A stretch of 64,000 nt of DNA from Malaya genurostris. Its lineage: Eukaryota > Arthropoda > Insecta > Diptera > Culicidae. The notes beneath the pieces are model-generated. The model was not told where the DNA came from, searched no databases, and saw nothing but the letters and a program-made list of their open reading frames with translations. The DNA is taken from positions 81,154,525 to 81,218,524 of the forward strand of contig NC_080571.1 of NCBI RefSeq assembly GCF_030247185.1, written 5' to 3'. Made by a program: the position numbers and the translations under genes. Positions 12,243 through 23,493 of this stretch are shown in pieces (the stretch's first letter is position 1; every line of letters begins with the position of its first letter).

Positions 12243-13151
12243 TCCAAAATCCGAAGAAAATATTGCGACAGTATCGCTTGTGTTACTGCGAAAGGAATTG
12301 GGTGTAAAACCTTATAAGATACAGCTGGTGTAAGAACTGAAGCCACAACACACATTTGATGGATGGCAAAGTTGGAGGAAGATCCACTTTTTTATCGAAA
12401 AATTGTGTTCAGCGACGAAGCTCATTTCTGGTTGAATGGATACGCCAACAAGCAAAATTGCCGCATCTGGAGTGATGACCAGCCAGAAAAATTGCATGAG
12501 CTACCAATGCATCCCAAAAATGTCACTGTTTGGTGTGGATTATGGGCCGGTGGAATCATCGGGCCGTACTTCTTCAAAGGCGACGATAAGCGGAATGTTA
12601 CTGTGAATGGTGAGCGCTACCGTGTGATGATTGACGATATTTTTTGCCCAAAATGGAAGAATTGGACATGCCTGACATGTGGTTTCAACAAGACGGTGCC
12701 ACACCCCACATGGCACGCGAAACAATAACTAAATTGAGAGCCGCCTTCGGTGAACAGTTTATCACACGTTTTGGACCCATCAATTGGTCGTCCGTGTGAT
12801 TTAACACATTTGGACTATTTCTTGTGGGGATGTAATGGCTCATTTGTTTATTCGTTTGCTTTTTTATGTCTACAAGTATTAACCAGCAACGATTGGCGCA
12901 CTGGAAGCCAATATTGAAGCATTTATTCGTGGAATACCAGCCGATATGTTTGAGAGAGTATGCCAAAATTGAACCTTGCGCATGGGCCTACTAGAGCGAA
13001 GCCTCGGCCAACATTTACATGAAATCAATTTCAAACATAAAATTATATTGATCGTTCTATCGATTCCAACAATGATTTCATCAATTCTCTCAAATTTGTT
13101 GTTTTTTTTTGAAAAACAAATATTTTAATTCTTAAAAAATCTCCCTTTACA
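12243..13151 (+). pseudogene. Tc1/mariner-superfamily transposase copy 1 (DDxD type)
   Basis: Cut-and-paste transposase remnant lacking its N-terminal DNA-binding domain. It begins with the linker (ENIATVSLVLLRKELG, then KPYKIQLVQELKP) and continues as one frame at 12363-12728. All three catalytic aspartates are visible: FSDEAHFW near 12412, QQDGAT at 12692-12694 and LDYFLWG at 12813-12815. A one-base frame change lies between the second and third, and two stops follow. The C-terminal part runs to about 13045. A worn terminal repeat ('aaaaatctccctttaca', about 13134-13151) ends the copy; it matches, inverted, the 5' end of copy 2 at 50715. The 5' terminal repeat is absent, so the copy is truncated and inactive. 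Confidence 0.8.
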
Positions 13152-13551
13152 GACTTTGCACAGTTGATAAATGAGCAAATTTGATTCGGAAGTAGTAACA
13201 CGACGTTATTTTTCTTTAATTCGATTCACTTTAATCTTAATTTGCAAACAAAAAATCTTTAAATAGGGTGAAAAGTAACCTCCTTGACAGTAAAAATGCG
13301 CGGAAATCACAATAAAGATTTTGGGCCTTTTTGACAGTAGACATGCCCAGACATTTTTGTAGACATTTTAGCACGAAACAGACATTTGTTTTGATTTGCA
13401 TTATGTTGAGTAAGGACAAAAACGATTCACGGCAAAACTGGCGAATAAATGTAAAAATAAATTGGATAAATATTATGGAGTAAAAAACAGTTATAAAAAC
13501 ACGAATGCGAGTGCAGTTCAGACGCGTGTTTGGCTTTGCTGATGCAGAATC
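13152..13551. other. No recognisable feature
   Basis: AT-rich spacer between the mariner copy and the LOA-like insertion. A short minus-strand open frame (13237-13419) has no recognisable content. Confidence 0.5.
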
Positions 13552-13577
13552 AAGTGGACTTTCGGCTTGAATTGGTA
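13552..13577 (+). repeat. 26-bp target-site duplication, left copy
   Basis: Begins aagtggactttcggcttgaa and is identical to 16202-16227. The bases beyond it differ on both sides, as expected for a duplication made by insertion of 13578-16201. Confidence 0.85.
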
Positions 13578-16201
13578 TCAGGAATCAGAACAAATTGGCT
13601 CAAATGGCACGTTCCCCTTGATATTTGGAGATTTGTGCCTTGCCATCAATTTGTTTTTAGCATCATTTTCCCGATATATAAGAGGGAAGGATTGAAAGGA
13701 AATGGTAAGGGTTGGACTAGGAGAATGGGAAAAATTGACGACACAAAAACACATAAATGCAGAAGTAAATTCTGCACCCCTAAGGGATGCTGAATAATCT
13801 GCTGAGGATCACATTTAGTGGAAGCAGAAGGAAATTCTGAACCTCTACGAAATCCCGAACAGTCTGCTGTTAATAAATCCTCCAACCCCCGAGAGGATTT
13901 AGAGATCTTACAAAAGCGACACCATTCTCGGAAGAATGCAGAACGACTCGCAGTATGTACGAGCAGAAGTAAATTCGGTACCCCCCAAAGGATGCCAAAC
14001 AATCTGCTAAACCCTATTTAAGGTGAATACAGAAGGGATTCATTCACTCCAGGAAGAACGATGAACCCTTCTGACTATAGCTCCTTACCACATTGGGTGT
14101 GAAACGAGATCATATCCTTCAATTTTAGCTTCGCATACACAGACTCAACCATGTATGGAGAACCAAAAACCCGGATACGTAGCTGCGTCAATGCGGGACA
14201 GTTACATATCAGATGATATGAAGTACCATAATCGCATTCACACAAATCACACGAATAATACTCAGCACGTTGAATAGTAGCCATGTGATAATTGAGTTTG
14301 CAATGTCCAGTCAGAGCTCTGACCAGAATACTGCAATGATGCTTGGAGAAATGCAGTAGACACTTTGACATTTTCAGATTTAAATCTGGTAGAAATGCTT
14401 TTGTCTGAGCGCAAGTTTGCAAGCTGCGCCAGTAGCTGGCATGTTTGGATGCAGCCCAAGAACGTATCTTGTGCTTTATCCAACTAGTTGAAAGTGGTAA
14501 AGCTGGTTCAGGACCAACGAAATCATTCGTTGCACCAGCTCTAGCCAACTCATCAGCCCCTTCATTTCCAGTAATACGAGAATGGCCGGGTACCCATAAG
14601 AAGTAAACAGCATTTGAAATGCTGAGGTCTTCAATTTGAGTTCGACATGCGATCACTAGATTCGACCGTGAGTCATTCGAACTGAGTGCTTTTAAGGCTG
14701 CCTGACTGTCGGAACAAAAATAAATACGTTTACCACAGATCCTCTGCTGAAGTGCCGATTGTACTCCACACAGAATTGCGTAGATTTCTGCTTGGAACAC
14801 AGTACAGTATCTACCAAGTGAATGAGACTGCTCAGCCTCATTTCACGACAGTAGACACCAGCATCAGCACGACCATTCAACAGAGAACCGTCCGTATAAA
14901 AAACTATGTGTTCATCAAGTTGTCGTTCCAGACAACCAGACAACCATTCCTGACGAAGAGGATAGCTCACATTGAATGTTTTGAAAGGAAAACTGCATGT
15001 GAGAGTTAGGTCACTAGGAGCGAGTAAATACTCATCCCACGTAACCATTTGAGACCACAAGCGAGTGTGGCTAGTAGCATAGTCTATAGGGTTACTGTTC
15101 CAAAGCCCTGTAACCTTAAGACGGTATGCACAAGATAATGCTTCTTGTTTTAGGAACACATCTAGTGGTTTAATACACAGTAGCGCCTCTAGAGCAGCAT
15201 TAGGAGTTGTCGTGAATGCTCCTGTCATCGCCATTAGGACCATCCTTTGGAGATGATTTAGCTTTGACTGAACTGTCGCGACTTCTCCTTTCTGCCACCA
15301 TACAAGACATCCATATGCTAAAATTGGTCTAACAATAGTTGTGTTGATCCAATCAATGTATCTGGGTTTGAGTCCCCATGATTTTCCAAAAGCTCGTCTG
15401 CATTGGCCGAAAGCCATGCAAGCTCTTTCAATCCTGAAGTCAATGTGAGCAGACCAATTCAGTTTTGAGTCAAGAATAACCCCGACGTATTTAACTTGAT
15501 CGACCACAGTGACCTCTGAACCAAAGAACTGCAACGGACGAGCTCCTGTAATTATCCTACGATGAGTGAAAAGCACCATTGATGTTTTACCCGGATTTAC
15601 AGATAATCCAACCTGACAACACCATTGTTCAACAGATCGCAGGGCTTGCTGCATTAAATCATAGAGAGTGTTAATGCTTATACCGGTCATCAATATATGA
15701 TAATCGTCGGCAAAACCATAAGTCGGAAATCCAAGGTTATTAAGTTTCCTTAACAAACCATCAGCGACTAGGTTCCATAAAAGTGGGGATAGTACACCAC
15801 CTTGAGGACACCCACAGACACTCAGGTTTCTAATCTCTGCTTGCCGAAGCGATGAACAAAGAAGTCGATTGCTAAGCATTGCGTGTATCCAGTAAGGGAA
15901 AAACCCAAGATATTCCGTTCACGACTGCAATGTTTAACCTCCTGCAGCCATTCAGCCATCGGCACGGAAATACACCTTGACTTAGGAGTTCCTATTTTTG
16001 TGGCCTTTTACGACATGGAACAGGAAACCAGTGGATCAATTCTTGGTAAAAAATAATTCCGCCGGATGCCACACGGCTTACCTGTTTGGTGGACTTATAC
16101 CACCGGTACAGGTGGACCGTAGCGTTATTCTTAGCGTTATTCTTAGCCAGTTTGGAAACCGCTACCGACACTACACGGCTATCTAGGCTGCTCAGAGAGG
16201 G
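13578..16201 (-). mobile_element. LOA-like non-LTR retrotransposon, internally deleted, with target-site duplications
   Basis: A 2.6-kb minus-strand element bounded by perfect 26-bp direct repeats. From its 5' end it has about 240 bp of GC-richer leader (15960-16201), then the second half of the reverse transcriptase, RNase H and a Cys/His tail (15879-14075), then about 500 bp of 3'UTR. ORF1, the endonuclease and the first half of the reverse transcriptase are missing. Since both ends appear to be present, this is an internal deletion, not the usual 5' truncation. LOA clade is favoured by the GCPQGGVLSPLLWN and FADDY motifs together with RNase H; R1/I relatives are the alternative. Confidence 0.8.
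14075..15879 (-). pseudogene. ORF2 remnant: reverse transcriptase C-terminal half, RNase H, Cys/His tail
   Basis: Two overlapping frames (15879-14692 and 14800-14075) join by one frameshift near 14800. The first, 395 codons, has motif B (CPQGGVLSPLLWN, residues 24-36), catalytic FADD (56-59) and the thumb (QVKYVGVILDSKLNWSAHID). It runs into RNase H with the first catalytic Asp in YTDGS (about residue 328). The second frame supplies the other RNase H acids: Glu5 (QAEIYAI), Asp31 (CSDSQAAL) and Asp83 (GNEGADELA). A Cys/His cluster (CDLCECDYGTSYHLIC) follows, typical of the end of these polyproteins. All visible catalytic residues are intact, so the copy is fairly young, but the frameshift and missing N-terminal domains make it inactive. 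Confidence 0.88.
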
Positions 16202-16227
16202 AAGTGGACTTTCGGCTTGAATTGGTA
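16202..16227 (+). repeat. 26-bp target-site duplication, right copy
   Basis: Identical to 13552-13577. Confidence 0.85.
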
Positions 16228-18740
16228 ACTGTACGTGTATCTGTATTCACCATTATTTATAAGAAAACAGAATGTGTGGCATGTACTGGCTTGAAGCCGA
16301 CAATAGTGCTCCGAAGCGACCTCAATAGGCAGGAACAGACCTTTGGGATTGTCGTGACATAGCTTTCGAGATCTCTATCGAAAAATTCAAAGCATCAACA
16401 GCGAGTATCACTACACATTATAAGAACGAATAAAGGCCGAAATCGTTTCGAAACGGTCTGACATATCGATCCCTCGAACTATTATCTGTTCCAGAACCCG
16501 AAAAGATGGCTCATGAATAGAAAAATCCGGCCAGCGCGAAGAGACCTCGGAGTAGGATTTTACAGAACATTCCGAAAATTTTCTTTTCGGGTGGGATCAA
16601 AAGGTTGAATAAGTGTACCAACCAAAAGAGCTTTACTGGAAAGAAAATAACTTTTTTTCTCATTCGTTGGGGATGGATTTTTAGCCATTTTTTATGTAAA
16701 CCTCAATGTAGCTGTACAACAAACAATAGTTCATTGAAGTAATCAAATTATTTACCCAGAATGAATCATTACAGATGGTTGAAGCTAAATTTTAGAGGTA
16801 AAAAATTGGCATGTTGAACCACTAAAATCTTAAAACTTCACGAATTAAAAAATTAAATTTGCAATCTACAATTTGGTTAAGATTTTTTTCAAACTTCTAC
16901 TGCACTTGACTGAATAATTTAATATAAAACTTTGTAAACAGCAAAAAAAAACTATTCGTACACGTGCTTTCCTTCGTTCTAATCCAATCATACCAACTTT
17001 AGCCGCATCAGAACCAGCACAATTCGTCGTACAACCATTTGAGCTTCCACACGGGGAGGAAAAGTCAAGGCCACTTGCGAAACAATAGACCATCTTGCGT
17101 TTTTCAATCAATATTACATCCTCACATTACTAACAGAGTACAAACAAACAGGGGTGGTACGGCGGACCGCCGGTTTTTTGCGTGTGCCAAATGTTTCATT
17201 TAATAATCAGCCCACCCAGAGCAATTTTAGTTTTTTGAACTACGTTCGTACGATGGCGAGGGATGCAACAAATCGTCCTTCAGCTCAAGTTACACCACCT
17301 CTCGCAAATGCTCGCAACCGTACCCCGGATGTCAGCACGCGGTGCGGCCGAGAGTGAGTCAGCTGGAGGACACCTCAAGTACCTGCCTACCCAAAGCGAC
17401 GCTGCCACACAGTCATTCAATTTAAAAAGCCGTAAAAATGTCCTCTTGATTCTAACCGGTTGCCCCCTTTCAGTCGTTGCCAGTGCAGAAATGATGCCGT
17501 TTCACTGGAACACACAAGTGACACAAGCGCCATGCCTGCACCTTTGAGGTTATCACATGAATCCCCAGGAGGGGGTCTTTATGGGCTCTAAGAAGATCAA
17601 AACTGGATTCAGACTCGGCGATGTGAGCCGCCGTTACATTCAAGTGTATTCCACTCCTTCATAACACATTTTTAAATTTTCTCCCGTACGCATTCAAAAC
17701 GGAAAGAATCACAGACGTTTGACATTCTACCCCCAAGACGCTATTTACTCGCCCCTGGAGCTTATTTCGACGAGGATTTTCTCAGTTTAAATTGCGCTTT
17801 GCGCTACGCTGAATGACATACTTCTGCATCAATTATTCTCCGGGGGAGGGGGAGGGACCCCTTCCGACACGGTCCCTAGGCAGAACCACTGCCGTCGTGT
17901 CGTTTCGTGTTTGTAATCCATTTTCGGGTACTGCGAAATTGTAATTTAATTGTTCAGCGACTTCCACGACGTCCTGTAGTTCTGCCAGTTTTCCGTTGGT
18001 TGTCTGTTTCGTAACAGGAAACGTGCTAAAATGGCATCAATTTCTTTCGATTGTATGCTGCGTCCAAATGCTACATTGTACTTTGTACGAAGATACCGAC
18101 AACCAGGGTCAGATGGGTCGGGGAGAGATGGGGTAGCAGAAACCAGAGCGGGTGGAAGGCTTCTGTCTAGCCAGCCTCGTGCTTGTACGTAAGTAATAGA
18201 AACGAAATAAAGGAAGTAAGGCGGCAGTTTGGGTTTCTCCTATTTTTTTTTGCTTGCATTTTCCCGCTTTCCTTCCGCATTAGCTATGTTGCGATAATGC
18301 CAAGCGGCTTTGATTTACAGCCATTCGCCCAGTGTAGACACAGAGTGCATCTCCACCCCCTTGACTCAACGGTGGAAAGTGCTAGCATGAAACAGCCATG
18401 GCAGAACCGAATTATCATATTTTCTTCGTCGGTAGTTTTTTTTTGCCCCCGTTGGGAGTTCTTAGTAAGCAGATTTCGCGATGGCTGTGTGGTAGTTTTT
18501 AGCGTGAATCAGATAATTAATCGCATTTGGAGTATAATCCAATCGAATTTATTATTATTACTTTCAACTAAGTATTTTATATTTGACGATTTGTTTTGTA
18601 GTTTGTATTTCCAACCCTAATCATTTCACAATTGTTGATCAAAAAAATTTCCTGTGAATGAACTATTCCAGCATGAAGTGATAAAAGGATAAAAACTTAT
18701 GTCATTAAGACATTAAAGCCGATGATATTATTTTAAAAGT
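16228..18740. other. Low-repeat, partly GC-richer region without a recognisable gene
   Basis: No transposon motifs were seen. The stretch from about 17140 to 18480 is GC-richer than its surroundings and contains open frames (17154-17357, 17263-17547, 18183-18620) without recognisable domains and with several poly-T tracts. It may be unique host sequence, perhaps intronic or regulatory, but no exon can be supported. Confidence 0.4.
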
Positions 18741-18780
18741 GATCAAATTACATTTCTTATCAACTGATGTATTATTCAAA

Positions 18781-19715
18781 GTATTGTACATCGCTAGCGA
18801 TAACTTTCTCCCATCTTTCCGGCAATTTTCGGATCTCGGCTCGAAAAAAAGGAGTCCTCTTTTGACGCTATGCATGAAGCAATCCATTTTTCCAACTCTT
18901 CGAAGGATTGAAAGGATTCCCATTTCAACGTTTCCAGGTACTTTTTGACCACTTTTGCGACGTGAGGCCGAGCATTGTCGTGTTGGAGGATGACTTTGTC
19001 ATGTCGCTCTTAATATTGTGGCCACTTTTCTTTTAGCGCGCGACTAACGCGCATCAGTTGCATTCGGTAGCGATCTCCTGTGATGGTTTCACCCGCTTTT
19101 AAGAGCTCGTAGTAAATCACACCGAGCTGATCCCACCAAATACAAATCATAACCTTGGCACCGTGAATATTCGGTTTTGCCTTCGTTTTGCCCATGATTT
19201 TCTGCGTTTAGGATTATCGTATCGAACCTACTTCTCATCACCGGTAACGATTCGATGTAAAAACCCCTTACGATTTTGTCTTTGAAGCAGTTGCTCACAT
19301 ACAAATAGACCGCGCTCGATGTCCCTCGGTTTCAACTCGTACGGCATCCTTCTCCTTCTTTCTGAATCATGCCCAGGGCCTTGAGACGGTTTGAAATGGC
19401 AAGCTCTTCTTGGGTTTGGCACGAATCTTCATCAAGCAATGCTTCTAGTTGTTCATCTTTGAAGGTTTTTTCTCTTCCACCACCATGTTTGTCTTCGACA
19501 CCGAAATCATGATTTTTACAACGTTGAAACCACTCCCGACACGTTCTTTTACTCAGAGCAGCATCACTGTAAGTTTCTGAAAGCATTCGATGCGCTTCAG
19601 TTGCATTTTTTTCGAATTGCAACAGAAAAGTAAAACTTCCCGCAAATGGCGAAAATTGGGCACATAAACAGACATTTTCGAGCGTAAATAATACGGAAAC
19701 AAGAACAACTGTCAC
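18781..19715 (-). pseudogene. Mariner transposase remnant lacking the third catalytic Asp
   Basis: A minus-strand mariner (DD34D) transposase in at least four frame segments. The N-terminal helix-turn-helix part is at 19625-19420 (FEKNATEAHRMLSETY, SKRTCREWFQRCKN). The first catalytic Asp is in IVTGDEK near 19230, but the next Trp is a stop. A frame change leads into HGAKVMICIWWDQLGVIYYE (about 19165-19100). The second Asp is in LQHDNARPHVAK near 18970. The protein then jumps from KYLETLKWES straight to a C-terminal segment, so the block that should hold the third Asp (S-D-Y type) is deleted. Terminal repeats were not identified with confidence. Confidence 0.85.
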
Positions 19716-19740
19716 TGGAACGGCGATGACAATTCGTTAG

Positions 19741-20756
19741 TCACTGTACGCACTACCTTTAAAGGCATTATCATCTATGTATTTTGACCAGCCTCAGCCG
19801 GTACAGCCGCCTATAGGAAAACGGCGGAATCAAAGTTGTGTACCTGATATATTTCTTTTTGGCTACAAAAACAAGAAGGTCGTCAAAAGGTGAGATAACT
19901 AAGTGCTCACATGTTCCCATCTCATGTCTCCCGCGTATCTAGGATGACATTTGTTCAATAAAACGGCGTCGACTAGGTGATATCGCTCTCTGCGTTAGTA
20001 AAATAATGAAAGGGTGTGAATTGGTTTGTATGTAATAATTCATTTAGAACGCGAAAATTATTAAAAATCCTTCAAACAGGTCAAGTAATTCGCCTTATCG
20101 TCCTATTGCTGAAGTGTTTCAACCCTTATTGTGATTTTTAATTGTAAACTTGTTTTCATGAAAACCGTTTCCAGCATTCCTTGCAATTCATAAATTAGCA
20201 TTTATACTTATATAATTTGACGCATAATGCAAAATTCAAACATAAGAATAACTTTTTATGTATAAATAATAATTCTATTCATATTACTAGTGTTTGATGC
20301 AGAAGCGTCTATAGAAAAAATATTCAGTAGTGTGCAATCTCATACTATGTTCCAAGGGTGTAGTTGGCTGGTTCAGAAGACTGGAGGTTTGGAAGATTTC
20401 GATACGGTAAGAAGTCAAACATTGCAAGAAAACTCGAGAATTGATAATTTTTCATACAAAACTGAAGAACATAAACTAAATATGCGTCGAATGCTTGCCA
20501 ATTCAATGGATCGAAAGTCTTTCTGTAATGTTTGAATCCATTTGATGCAAACATTTTATTTAGGCGGGGTTGGTCGATGGAACGGTGTTCTCGGAACAGG
20601 TTTTGTTCTGTACAAGAAATGGGTCATCGGAATTCGATTGAGTTAATACCTCCCTGAGTCCTCGACTAAACTTATTTGCATGTACAAACAAAACACATGG
20701 AAACATCTTTTTTCTGCAAACCGCTACCAGACAGTGGGGCTTAGGATAGGTTAAAC
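19741..20756. other. No recognisable feature
   Basis: Unassigned sequence. The open frames at 20290-20535 (+) and 20345-20554 (-) overlap each other and neither has recognisable content. Confidence 0.45.
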
Positions 20757-20772
20757 ACACACACACACACAA
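20754..20772 (+). repeat. (AC)n microsatellite
   Basis: About nine AC dinucleotides. Confidence 0.9.
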
Positions 20773-20869
20773 TGACTACGAAATATGAGAAAATTTTTTG
20801 AGCAGGCTTCCGACATTCCGAGCATCTCACACCATCTATCTGATTTTGTACCGTTCCCAGTTCCCAGAA

Positions 20870-21436
20870 ATCTATTAAGGAAGGAGTAGGGTCTAAACGA
20901 TGAAAAAAGAATCTTTTTTGTGATATTTTTTCCGAATTATCGTTCAAGAAAATAAATTCAAATGTTTTGCATGATCATCATTCGAACAACATTTTGTAAT
21001 TTTTTCGTGGAAAATTATTGAGAAATAAGTCGGTAAAAAGGTATCTTTGAGGACGCTTCTTAAAAATCATGACTTGCGGTGTCCACTGTATCTCAGCGCA
21101 GACTAATCAGAAGTGAACAAATCAAAGCAGCATAGTTAAAGTAGAAGTTTTTCTAGACCCCAACGTTTCTGTTTGATTTTTTTCATTTTTTTTTTTTCAT
21201 TTTTGGTAGTTGTTCAAAGTGAACACTACGACTTTTCACTAAAAAATCCACCATTTTATAGCTGTAACACCTTTCCAAAGTAACAAACAACGAGAACAAA
21301 AACGTTGGGGTCTGGTTTTTTTATATGTAGAAAGTGTGTGCAAAATTTGAAAAAAAATTAGTGCAGCAGTTTTTGAATGACGATGGACACGGACTTTTGA
21401 AACCTGCTTTCGAGAAAAACGCATTTAAAGTTTTTT
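20870..21436. repeat. Dispersed repeat fragment related to 23030-23280
   Basis: Shares 'gtagggtcta' (20888 and 23140) and 'aaaacgcatttaaagttttt' (21417 and 23075) with the block at 23030-23280; a third trace is at about 7758. Family unknown. Confidence 0.45.
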
Positions 21437-21700
21437 GTAATTGTAATTGTAATTGTAATTTATCAGCCCACAACCTGGCAGACCGTGTCCGCCCATCTGC
21501 TTGAGTGTGGTTCACTTCAAGCTGGTTGTGAGCCTACTAAAGCCTGACCGTTGATATGCACTAGACCGTATAGCACACCGGCTTCCTCCACCAGCAGGCG
21601 CTGCTCTGAGTCCCACTGGTTTCAGATACATTGGGTTAGGGATAGTGGAGATAAATAGGGAAATATAGCATTTAGAAGTTTACTAACTACTACTAACTAC
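21437..21700 (-). mobile_element. Probable LINE 3'UTR fragment with (ATTACA)n tail
   Basis: On the minus strand a GC-richer segment (21465-21700) ends in about four tandem 'ttacaa' units (21437-21461). Short tandem tails of this kind mark the 3' end of I/LOA-type non-LTR elements. No coding part remains. The LINE reading rests on the tail and is tentative. Confidence 0.45.
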
Positions 21701-21737
21701 TGTGTTTATGGCTGAAAATAAAGCGTACGGAACAATA

Positions 21738-21787
21738 ATAATAATTATAATAATAACAATAATAATAATAATGATAATAATAATAAA
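21738..21787 (+). repeat. (AAT)n microsatellite, imperfect
   Basis: AAT/ATA repeats interrupted by 'att', 'aac' and 'atg'. Confidence 0.9.
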
Positions 21788-21931
21788 GGGACAATAAAAA
21801 TAATGCACTTACCCCTCTCTCCCCACCTTACCTCAACTTACCAAAAGCCGAGTTATCACACAGAGTACCACCTTTTCGTCATTCTCTTGGGACGCCTCAG
21901 GGTTCTTCTTCCTAAAATTTCCTTGCTCTTC

Positions 21932-21999
21932 CTTCCTTAACGGTTCATAAGATGTCAATCCTTAACGAACTTCCTTAACGGTTCATAAGATGTCAATCC
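21932..21999 (+). repeat. Tandem duplication of a 30-bp unit
   Basis: Two identical 30-bp copies (cttccttaacggttcataag...) at 21932-21961 and 21970-21999, period 38. Confidence 0.85.
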
Positions 22000-22014
22000 A
22001 CTTTTATTCCTGAT

Positions 22015-22223
22015 CAGAGATGCCAGAACAGCAGATATGTCTGTAAATCTGCAAATTTTACAGACTTTTGAAATTGTCGCGACCTTCTTTTTTTTTCAAG
22101 TTCGTTTAATTATACATCATAGAGAAATTTCTGCAATATTTGCTAACAGCAGATTTGTTTTCGGATATACAGACTTTTGCAACGCTGTCTGAATATATTT
22201 GAAATTTTTATCTGGCATATCTG
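22015..22223. mobile_element. hAT-type MITE, 209 bp
   Basis: Terminal inverted repeats 'cagagatgccagaa' (left) and 'cagatatgccagat' (right, reverse complement), flanked by a perfect 8-bp duplication 'ttcctgat' (22007-22014 and 22224-22231). An 8-bp duplication and ends starting CAG fit the hAT superfamily. It has no coding capacity. A fragment resembling its left half is at about 33925-33990. Confidence 0.8.
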
Positions 22224-22286
22224 TTCCTGATAATAATAAGTCCACTTTTTTAATTTAATTCACCTGTTCAGGACGAATGTGATATA

Positions 22287-22476
22287 TTAATCACCCCCAT
22301 TCTGCATCTCGATCGAATCGGACCCCGTCGAACGAATGTAAAAACCCGCACTCTGTAATTCGATCGAGTGATGCCTTTGTATGGAAAACTCGAACTCGAT
22401 CGAGCTACAGAACGCAAAACTTCACACCCGATCGAAACAATCCGACTCGAACGAAATACAGAGCCGGGGTGAATAA
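22287..22476. mobile_element. Foldback MITE with internally repeated 'cgatcga' motif
   Basis: About 35-bp inverted ends: left ttaatcacccccattctgca..., right (reverse complement) ttattcaccccggctctgta.... The interior repeats 'tctg(t/c)a(a/t)(t/c)tcgatcga' words, so the element folds on itself at several scales. No clear target-site duplication. Confidence 0.6.
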
Positions 22477-23029
22477 GCATCCCAATTGCATCAGAAATGC
22501 CTGAAACCACCCAATGACCCATTGTCAATTTCAAGCAGTATCAGTCATGTCAACTCCGTGATCAATACAGATGATATAATAAATTCGTTTTACAGTTTTA
22601 AGCGAACGATCGATCTCGGTATGATCCGACTTGGTCAACACGAAGTGTAAATTGACTCCCACCCTCATCCGCCAAGCAGGGTACGCGCCCTGTAGTTTAT
22701 CATTCTAAGCTCAGGGCAATAGGATAGTTACTATTAATAATATAAAATTTATTATTTTTTAAAATAAAAGTTTACATGTTGCACACTTCCCACGTTGAGA
22801 ATATTAGCAAGAGTCACAAAGTGGGTTGATAATCGAGACATCTATAGTAAGATGTTAGTTCCTTATCAACAGTTGCACTCTGTCCCACCGCTTGCTAATA
22901 CTCCGCACCTCCTCATTCTGCTAAAAACAGGAGTCACCAGTCATCATTTGACACCGAGTAGGCATGAGGTCGGGGCTTGTGACGACCAGAGCTAAGTCAA
23001 TCAAACTGCCGATACAAACAGTAAGATAT

Positions 23030-23280
23030 GATATTTGTCGCTCCTTCCAGGATGTCGTGCACCTTTGACCCCCAAAAACGCATTTAAAGTTTTTTTGTCT
23101 ATAAAATCAATTGAAACAATTTATTACTCCAAAGAGCCCGTAGGGTCTAATATTTTCAAAAAATCAAAAAAAAAATCTTTTATAATTTGTTATAATGAAA
23201 TATTTCAAGTATGTTTTGTCAAGTTTTTAAGTCAATCAATGCAGAAATCTTAGGCCTGTGTGCCGAGCTCTTACTTCTTC
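23030..23280. repeat. Dispersed repeat fragment (see 20870-21436)
   Basis: Shares two word blocks with 20870-21436. Family unknown. Confidence 0.4.
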
Positions 23281-23493
23281 GCAGTATGAGATAAATAAAG
23301 ATAAAGACCCATAACTTGCTAAATTTTTTCCCATAGGCTTGAAAATCTCACAGAATATTCTTGAAATGTTTTACTATAAAAAAAACCAAAAAAAAATGAT
23401 TTTTCAAAAGCACCGACCCTTAAGCATCAATATTGGCTTGAAATAGCCTTTAAAAGGACAAAACATTGTCCTCACTCTAAATCAGTAATCGGA

